This document shows, piece by piece, positions 59,649 through 64,000 of a stretch of 64,000 nucleotides of DNA. The notes beneath the pieces are model-generated. The model saw only the letters and a program-made list of their open reading frames with translations. It made no database searches and was not told the DNA's origin. The position numbers and the translations under genes were made by a program. The number at the start of each line of letters is the position of its first letter. Position 1 is the first letter of the stretch. The stretch is from assembly GCA_964581605.1 (NCBI GenBank), contig CAZOPF010000004.1, positions 1 to 64,000 of the forward strand. The letters run 5' to 3'. The stretch is from CAADGU01 sp964581605 (GTDB taxonomy: Bacteria > Chloroflexota > Anaerolineae > Promineifilales > Promineifilaceae).

Positions 59649-61637
59649 TCAACGTATTAAAGCTAACGCCGCTTGGGACACTGCTTCGGCCGTCAATCCC
59701 AACTTCTCATAAATGGTTTTGTAGGGAGCGGAAGCGCCGAAACGATCCAGGCCAACGGCCGTGCCGCCATCGCCAATATACCGTTCCCAACCCAGGGTGA
59801 CGCCGGCCTCAATAGAAACCCGCGCTTTGATGTGCGGCGGCAATACCGTGTTTCGATACACATCAGGCTGCTGGGCAAACAGTTCCCAGGAAGGTATGGA
59901 CACCACCTGCACCCCAACACCCTGTTCCGCCAACAGCTTCTCCGCTTCCAGGGCAATATGCACTTCTGACCCCGTGCCCATGAGCAAAACCTGTGGCTGG
60001 CGGGTGGGCTGTTTGATCACATAGGCCCCGTTGGCCACACTGCCCGTAATTTGCGACTGCACATGGTTCAGCGTGGGCACGGCCTGGCGCGTCAGGACAA
60101 GGGCGGTGGGGCCGCTTTTGTTTTCCAGGGCGATTTGCCACGCTTCGGCCACTTCTACAGCGTCACACGGCCGTATTACCGTCAGCCCCGGTATCGCCCG
60201 TAAACTCATCAACTGCTCTATCGGTTGGTGTGTAGGGCCGTCTTCACCCAGGCCAATGCTGTCATGGGTAAAGACATAAATGACGGGCAGCCCCATCAGC
60301 GCGGCCAGCCGGATGGAGCCGCGCATATAGTCGGAAAAGACGAGGAAGGTGCCACCATACGGCCGTACCCCCCCATGCAGCGCCATCCCATTCATTATCC
60401 CGCCCATGCCATGTTCGCGGATGCCATAATGAATGTACCGCCCGGAAAAATCGTCCCGCGACAGCGGCGTTTGCCCTTTGAGCGCGGTATTGTTCGAGCC
60501 AGTCAGGTCGGCCGAGCCGCCAAGCAAATAGGGCACATGAGCGGCTATCGCGTTCAGCACCATGCCGGACGAAGCCCGCGTGGCCAGCGCCTTGCCCACT
60601 TCAAAGCTGGGCATAATCTCGTTCCAATTGGTGGGCAGGTCGCCATTAACCGCCTGCCGGAACGCCACCGCCAGTTCCGGGTGCGCCTCCTGGTAACGCC
60701 CCCATAACGTTTCCCACTCTGCCTGCGCCGCGCCATTTCCGGCCATAAACGGCGGGACTTCATCGGGCACATAAAAGAGTGGCTCCAGCGGCCAGCCCAA
60801 CGCCTGCTTGGTCAGGTGGATTTCTTCCTCGCCCAGCGGTTCGCCATGCGCTTTGGCGGTGTCTTGCCGGTTGGGGCTGCCATAACCAATGATGGTGCGG
60901 CAGGCGATGATGGACGGCCGTGCCGCCCCTTGTGCCTCTTGAATGGCGGCTATCACGGCTAATGGATCGTGCCCGTCCACACGGCTGGTGTGCCAGCCAT
61001 AGGCCGCATACCGCGCCAACACATCTTCGCTAAAGGAGAGGTTGGTACGGCCGTCTATCGTAATCCCGTTATCGTCATATAGCACAATCAGCTTGTTCAG
61101 CCCCAAATGGCCTGCCAGCGAGGATGCCTCACTGGACACCCCCTCCATCAGGTCGCCGTCACTGGCAATAGTGTAAGTGTAATGGTCAATCAGGTCCAAA
61201 CCGGGCTGATTAAATTGCACCGCCAGCCACTTTTCCGCCAACGCCATGCCAACCGCATTGGTAATGCCCTGCCCCAATGGGCCGGTGGTCGTTTCCACGC
61301 CGGGCGTATGCCCAAATTCCGGGTGGCCCGGCGTGGCGCTGCCCCACTGCCGGAACTGCATCAGTTCGGCCATGGGCAGGTCATACCCGCTCAGGTGCAG
61401 CAGGCTATACAGCAGCATCGAGCCATGCCCCGCCGACAATACAAACCGATCTCGATTGAACCATTTCGGGTCTTGGGGATTGTGCTTGAGAAATTGCGTC
61501 CACAGCACCACTGCCACATCGGCCATGCCCATGGGCATCCCCGGATGGCCGATATTCGCCTTCTGTACCGCATCCATCGTCAGTCCACGAATCGTGTTCG
61601 CCGCCAGACGGTGTTTTTCTAAGTTGTAAGTTGTCAT
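59649..61637 (-). CDS. tkt: Transketolase
   Basis: The 662-residue TPP enzyme moves two-carbon units between sugar phosphates in the non-oxidative pentose phosphate pathway. It has KANIGHPGMPMGMADV, the TPP/Mg motif SDGDLMEG to YDDNGITIDG, VDGHD, GSADLTGSN, and HDSIGLGEDGPTHQPIE in the pyrimidine-binding domain. ATG 61637 has GGAGA close upstream; the open frame to 61691 is rejected because it reads through the 61656 palindromic element. Rpe downstream acts in the same pathway. Confidence 0.97.
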   Translation of the reverse strand: MTTYNLEKHRLAANTIRGLTMDAVQKANIGHPGMPMGMADVAVVLWTQFLKHNPQDPKWFNRDRFVLSAGHGSMLLYSLLHLSGYDLPMAELMQFRQWGSATPGHPEFGHTPGVETTTGPLGQGITNAVGMALAEKWLAVQFNQPGLDLIDHYTYTIASDGDLMEGVSSEASSLAGHLGLNKLIVLYDDNGITIDGRTNLSFSEDVLARYAAYGWHTSRVDGHDPLAVIAAIQEAQGAARPSIIACRTIIGYGSPNRQDTAKAHGEPLGEEEIHLTKQALGWPLEPLFYVPDEVPPFMAGNGAAQAEWETLWGRYQEAHPELAVAFRQAVNGDLPTNWNEIMPSFEVGKALATRASSGMVLNAIAAHVPYLLGGSADLTGSNNTALKGQTPLSRDDFSGRYIHYGIREHGMGGIMNGMALHGGVRPYGGTFLVFSDYMRGSIRLAALMGLPVIYVFTHDSIGLGEDGPTHQPIEQLMSLRAIPGLTVIRPCDAVEVAEAWQIALENKSGPTALVLTRQAVPTLNHVQSQITGSVANGAYVIKQPTRQPQVLLMGTGSEVHIALEAEKLLAEQGVGVQVVSIPSWELFAQQPDVYRNTVLPPHIKARVSIEAGVTLGWERYIGDGGTAVGLDRFGASAPYKTIYEKLGLTAEAVSQAALALIR

Positions 61638-61655
61638 GTTTCTCCATTGAAAATG

Positions 61656-61710
61656 GTTTGTAGTAGGCGATTTATCGCCGTTCGACGGCACTGAAGTGCC
61701 TACTACAAAC
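61656..61710. repeat. Composite palindromic element with three nested hairpins
   Basis: The outer arms GTTTGTAGTAGGC and GCCTACTACAAAC are perfect inverse copies. Inside lie two further perfect palindromes, GGCGATTTATCGCC and GGCACTGAAGTGCC, so the element can fold as a cloverleaf. It lies between the SDR stop and the tkt start. Confidence 0.85.
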
Positions 61711-61712
61711 CG

Positions 61713-62483
61713 TTATTTCGGCGCCATCCGTATCGCCCCATCCAGCCGGATAACTTCGCCGTTAAGCATTTCGTTTTCAATAATGTGCTGGGCCAGCGCG
61801 GCGTACTCGTCGGGACGGCCGAGGCGGGAGGGGAAAGGGACTTGTTCGCCCAATGATTGGCGGGCTTTTTCGGGCAGTCCGGCCATCATGGGTGTTTCAA
61901 AAATGCCGGGGGCAATGGTCATCACGCGGATGCCGGAGCGGGCCAGCTCGCGGGCCAGGGGGAGGGTCAGTGCCACCACGCCCCCTTTGCTGGCGGCATA
62001 CGCCACCTGCCCAATTTGTCCATCAAAAGCAGCGACGGAAGCAGTGTTGATGATGACACCGCGCTCACCGGCAGCGTTTGGTTCACCTTTGCTCATGGCC
62101 GCGGCCGCCAGCCGGGCCACGTTGAAGGTGCCGACCAGGTTCACCTGGATGACTTTGGTAAAAGCGTCCAGGTCGTGGGGATTGCCGTCGCGGTCAAGTA
62201 GTTTGGCGGCGATGGCAATACCGGCACAGTTGATAACGCCGTGCAAGCTGCCAAAAGTGGTGAGGGCGGTAGTCACGGCCGTCTGCACATCTTCGGCACT
62301 CGTCACATTCACCCGCACAAAACGGACATTCTCGCCCAACTCGGCCGCCAGTTCTGCCCCGGCCGCCTCATTCAAATCGGCGATAATCACCCGGCCGCCG
62401 ACCTGCGCCAACCGCCGCACACAGGCCGCGCCCAACCCGGAGCTGCCACCTGTTACTAAAAATGTATGGTTTTGAATTTGCAT
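61713..62483 (-). CDS. Short-chain dehydrogenase, 3-hydroxyacyl-CoA dehydrogenase type-2-like
   Basis: The 256-residue NAD(P)-dependent enzyme has the SDR motifs VTGGSSGLGAACVRRL, NCAGIAIA, the catalytic Ser in INTASVAAF and YAASKGG. The pattern (AGIAIAAKLLDRDG; SVAAFDGQIGQVAYAASKGG) resembles HSD17B10-type enzymes, which act in fatty or branched acyl-CoA oxidation. ATG 62483 has AGGT eight bases upstream. It could be transcribed ahead of tkt, but the structured element lies between them. Confidence 0.92.
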   Translation of the reverse strand: MQIQNHTFLVTGGSSGLGAACVRRLAQVGGRVIIADLNEAAGAELAAELGENVRFVRVNVTSAEDVQTAVTTALTTFGSLHGVINCAGIAIAAKLLDRDGNPHDLDAFTKVIQVNLVGTFNVARLAAAAMSKGEPNAAGERGVIINTASVAAFDGQIGQVAYAASKGGVVALTLPLARELARSGIRVMTIAPGIFETPMMAGLPEKARQSLGEQVPFPSRLGRPDEYAALAQHIIENEMLNGEVIRLDGAIRMAPK

Positions 62484-62532
62484 TACACATACCTCGGTAC
62501 AAGATGATGCGGGATTTTAACACAATTATGGG

Positions 62533-62628
62533 GTGTTCAGGTGTTCAGGTGTTCAGGTGTTCAGGTGTTCAGGTGTTCAGGTGTTTAAGTGTTCACATGA
62601 ACACTTAAACACTTAAACACCTGAACAC
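62533..62628. repeat. Phased 8-mer array, 12 units, GTGTTCAG type
   Basis: Six perfect GTGTTCAG units, then GTGTTTAA, GTGTTCAC, and the inverse ATGAACAC, TTAAACAC, TTAAACAC, CTGAACAC. Exactly 96 bases. The rest of the 62484-62730 spacer (about 100 bases after the array) shows nothing I can name. Confidence 0.92.
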
Positions 62629-62730
62629 GATAATTAGTACCATAGTGCCAGGGCTTACCCACCTGACGCGGGCTACACTGGGTGACACAGAATAAGCAAG
62701 GCTGTATCGGTTTAAGGGAACAACAACATC

Positions 62731-62931
62731 ATGAAAATAGCCACAACCCCTGGCGGGCAGCCCATATGGGCAGCCGCCAATTCCCCCAAACAAGCCATTT
62801 GTCCCCACTGCGGTGGTGTATTAACATTACGCTGCCGCCAGCCGATGAAGAATGGCCCGGTTGTTTATTACTGGCGGCATCAGAGTAATGAAAACCGGCA
62901 TTGTCAGGCACGGACACGGCCGTTTGCCTGA
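62731..62931 (+). CDS. Small hypothetical protein with a Cys/His zinc-ribbon look
   Basis: The 66-residue protein has ICPHCGGVLTLRCRQ, YYWRHQ and ENRHCQAR. The pattern CxxC ... H ... C recalls the zinc-binding N-terminus of CoiA-like competence proteins, but the nuclease part is absent. AAGGG lies 12 bases before ATG 62731. It ends 21 bp before the SRAP gene in the same direction. Confidence 0.6.
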   Translation: MKIATTPGGQPIWAAANSPKQAICPHCGGVLTLRCRQPMKNGPVVYYWRHQSNENRHCQARTRPFA

Positions 62932-62952
62932 CTTTGTGGGAAGGAGTTGACT

Positions 62953-63630
62953 ATGTGTGGCCGATTTGCGCTTATTTCCTCCACTGCAGAGGTGGCAGAT
63001 GCTTTAGGGGTGGATAGTGCAACCATTTCCGATATTCCCCCCGCTGTGCCCCGTTACAATATCGCCCCAACCCAACCGGTGCTGGCGGTCTATCTGGATG
63101 AGACCGGGCAACGCCGCCTGACTTTTTTCCAGTGGGGGTTGGTACCTTCCTGGTCAAAAGATGTGACTATTGGCTCGCGGCTGATCAATGCCCGGTCGGA
63201 AACGGTGACAGAGAAAGCCTCGTTTCGCAATGCGTTTAAACGCCGCCGCTGCCTGATTCCGGCCAACGGTTTTTATGAATGGCAGAAGTTGAACGGGGGC
63301 AAACAGCCTCTCTATATTCACGGGGCCAACGGCCGTCTGCTGGCGCTGGCCGGGCTGTGGGAAGTGTGGCAAGAGCCGGAGGGCACGCGGCTGCAAACCT
63401 GCACTATCCTGACGACGACGCCCAACGAGTTAATGGCGTCTATCCATGATCGGATGCCGGTGATTTTGGAACCGGAAGATTTTGGCCTGTGGCTGGAACC
63501 AGGGGCGCACCCGGACGAGGCGCTGCATCTGTTACGGCCGTGCCCCGCCACCAAAATGAAAGCGTATCCGGTGAGTACGGCCGTGAATAACCCCCGCAAT
63601 GACACGCCAGAATGTATTCAACCGATGTGA
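62953..63630 (+). CDS. yedK: SRAP domain protein (YedK/HMCES family)
   Basis: The 225-residue protein begins MCGRFALIS, so Cys2 becomes the N-terminal catalytic residue after Met removal. It crosslinks to abasic sites in single-stranded DNA and shields them. NIAPTQPV, WGLVPSWSKD, INARSETVTEKASFRNAFKR, CLIPANGFYEWQK and HDRMPVIL are all family motifs, including the active-site Asn, Glu and His. ATG 62953 is set by AGGAG six bases upstream; TTG 62947 would hide the Cys and is rejected. Confidence 0.95.
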   Translation: MCGRFALISSTAEVADALGVDSATISDIPPAVPRYNIAPTQPVLAVYLDETGQRRLTFFQWGLVPSWSKDVTIGSRLINARSETVTEKASFRNAFKRRRCLIPANGFYEWQKLNGGKQPLYIHGANGRLLALAGLWEVWQEPEGTRLQTCTILTTTPNELMASIHDRMPVILEPEDFGLWLEPGAHPDEALHLLRPCPATKMKAYPVSTAVNNPRNDTPECIQPM

Positions 63631-63634
63631 TCCT

Positions 63635-63730
63635 GTGTTTGAGTGTTCAAGTGTTTAAGTGTTCAAGTGTTCACGTACTCACGTTAACACCTGAACACCT
63701 GAGCACTTAAACACAAAAACACAAAAACAC
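63635..63730. repeat. Phased 8-mer array, 12 units, GTGTTCAA type
   Basis: GTGTTTGA, GTGTTCAA, GTGTTTAA, GTGTTCAA, GTGTTCAC, GTACTCAC, then the inverse GTTAACAC, CTGAACAC, CTGAGCAC, TTAAACAC, AAAAACAC, AAAAACAC. Exactly 96 bases, the same length and unit type as 62533-62628. It starts four bases after the SRAP stop and ends four bases before the gmhB ATG. Confidence 0.92.
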
Positions 63731-63734
63731 CCCT

Positions 63735-64000
63735 ATGCCCCCCGCCCTCTTCCTCGACCGTGATGGTGTGATTATCGAAAACAGGCCCGATTATGTGCGG
63801 CAGTGGGCGGATGTGGCGTTTTTCCCGCAGGCGTTGGCGGCACTGGCGCAAATGCGGCACACGCCATACAAGGTGATTGTGGTCACCAACCAGTCGGCGG
63901 TGGGGCGGGGGTTGATGACGATGGAAACGGCCGTAACCCTCAACGAGCAAATCATGGAGACTGTTCGGCAGAGTGGCGGCCGTATAGACGCCAGTTACAT
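63735..64000 (+). CDS. gmhB: D-glycero-D-manno-heptose bisphosphate phosphatase-like HAD protein, 5' part
   Basis: 88 codons are visible before the window ends. It opens MPPALFLDRDGVIIENRPDY, the DxDG nucleophile motif of the GmhB/histidinol-phosphatase HAD branch, and continues with VIVVTNQSAVGRGLM (HAD motif II). The enzyme removes a phosphate from heptose bisphosphate for surface glycan precursors. The C-terminal part is missing. The symbol is by similarity; HisB-N-like or other HAD phosphatases are possible. Confidence 0.85.
   Translation, partial: MPPALFLDRDGVIIENRPDYVRQWADVAFFPQALAALAQMRHTPYKVIVVTNQSAVGRGLMTMETAVTLNEQIMETVRQSGGRIDASY

Noticed and set aside
1..64000. tRNA and rRNA genes
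   Set aside because: Reading both strands by eye gave no convincing cloverleaf with a GGTTCGA loop and CCA end, and no conserved rRNA segment; a covariance search would be decisive.

Overview
The window is GC-rich bacterial DNA, almost fully coding, with about 54 protein genes on both strands. I see no rRNA, tRNA, CRISPR array or insertion sequence. Gene content suggests a Chloroflexota member (Anaerolineae/Ardenticatenia-like). The pointers are large regulators combining SARP or cyclase domains with AAA and TPR, a ba3-type oxidase, an F420-type LLM oxidoreductase, a DUF3662-FHA protein and a secreted subtilase with a YFP-type tail. This placement is inference, because no phylogenetic marker RNA is present. 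Two runs of exactly 100 N (51546-51645 and 58319-58418) mark scaffold joins, so this is a draft or metagenome assembly.

Layout. 1-8160: end of an acetyltransferase, then a leftward block with a quinone oxidoreductase, three family 2 glycosyltransferases, a sulfotransferase and an ABC exporter, probably making and exporting a sulfated surface glycan. 8341-18990: secreted subtilase, lone receiver domain, YbaK deacylase, EF-G-like GTPase, MscL, a MerR/B12-binding regulator and a divergent tyrosine recombinase. 19190-28840: two tandem cyclase-AAA-TPR proteins, then membrane proteins and a degenerate metallopeptidase. 28946-33518: lutB, lutC and a LacI-like sensor kinase. 33815-37461: frameshifted cardiolipin synthase, Tag-like glycosylase, xseA and a zincin. 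37455-44926: SARP regulator, FHA pair, LLM oxidoreductase, Crp-family regulator and DUF3307 protein. 45120-53013: respiratory operon (Rrf2 regulator, two Sco proteins, ba3 subunits IIa, II and I, haem O synthase, cytochrome c, and a cytochrome b/ferredoxin/MvhD fusion). 53104-64000: channel-like protein, LOG protein, GAP-family protein, sensor kinase of the Ser/Thr type, rpe/GNAT/tkt, SDR, SRAP and the start of gmhB.

Two things stand out. First, the tandem cyclase proteins have complementary active-site losses. One keeps both metal Asps but lacks the Asn/Arg pair; the other keeps Asn/Arg but has Lys for the first Asp. A heterodimer would have exactly one complete site, as in animal C1/C2 adenylyl cyclases. 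The window also encodes a Crp-family protein with the cAMP-contact residues, and two near-perfect TGTGA-N6-TCACA-type sites precede the respiratory operon, so a complete cAMP circuit may be present.

Second, the DNA has unusual texture. The palindrome ACGGCCGT occurs about 2 to 3 times per kb, like the cyanobacterial HIP1 palindrome but with a different sequence. Most intergenic spacers hold tandem 7-mer or 8-mer arrays whose second half is inverted, often of exactly 12 units. Several families of dispersed hairpins are also present.
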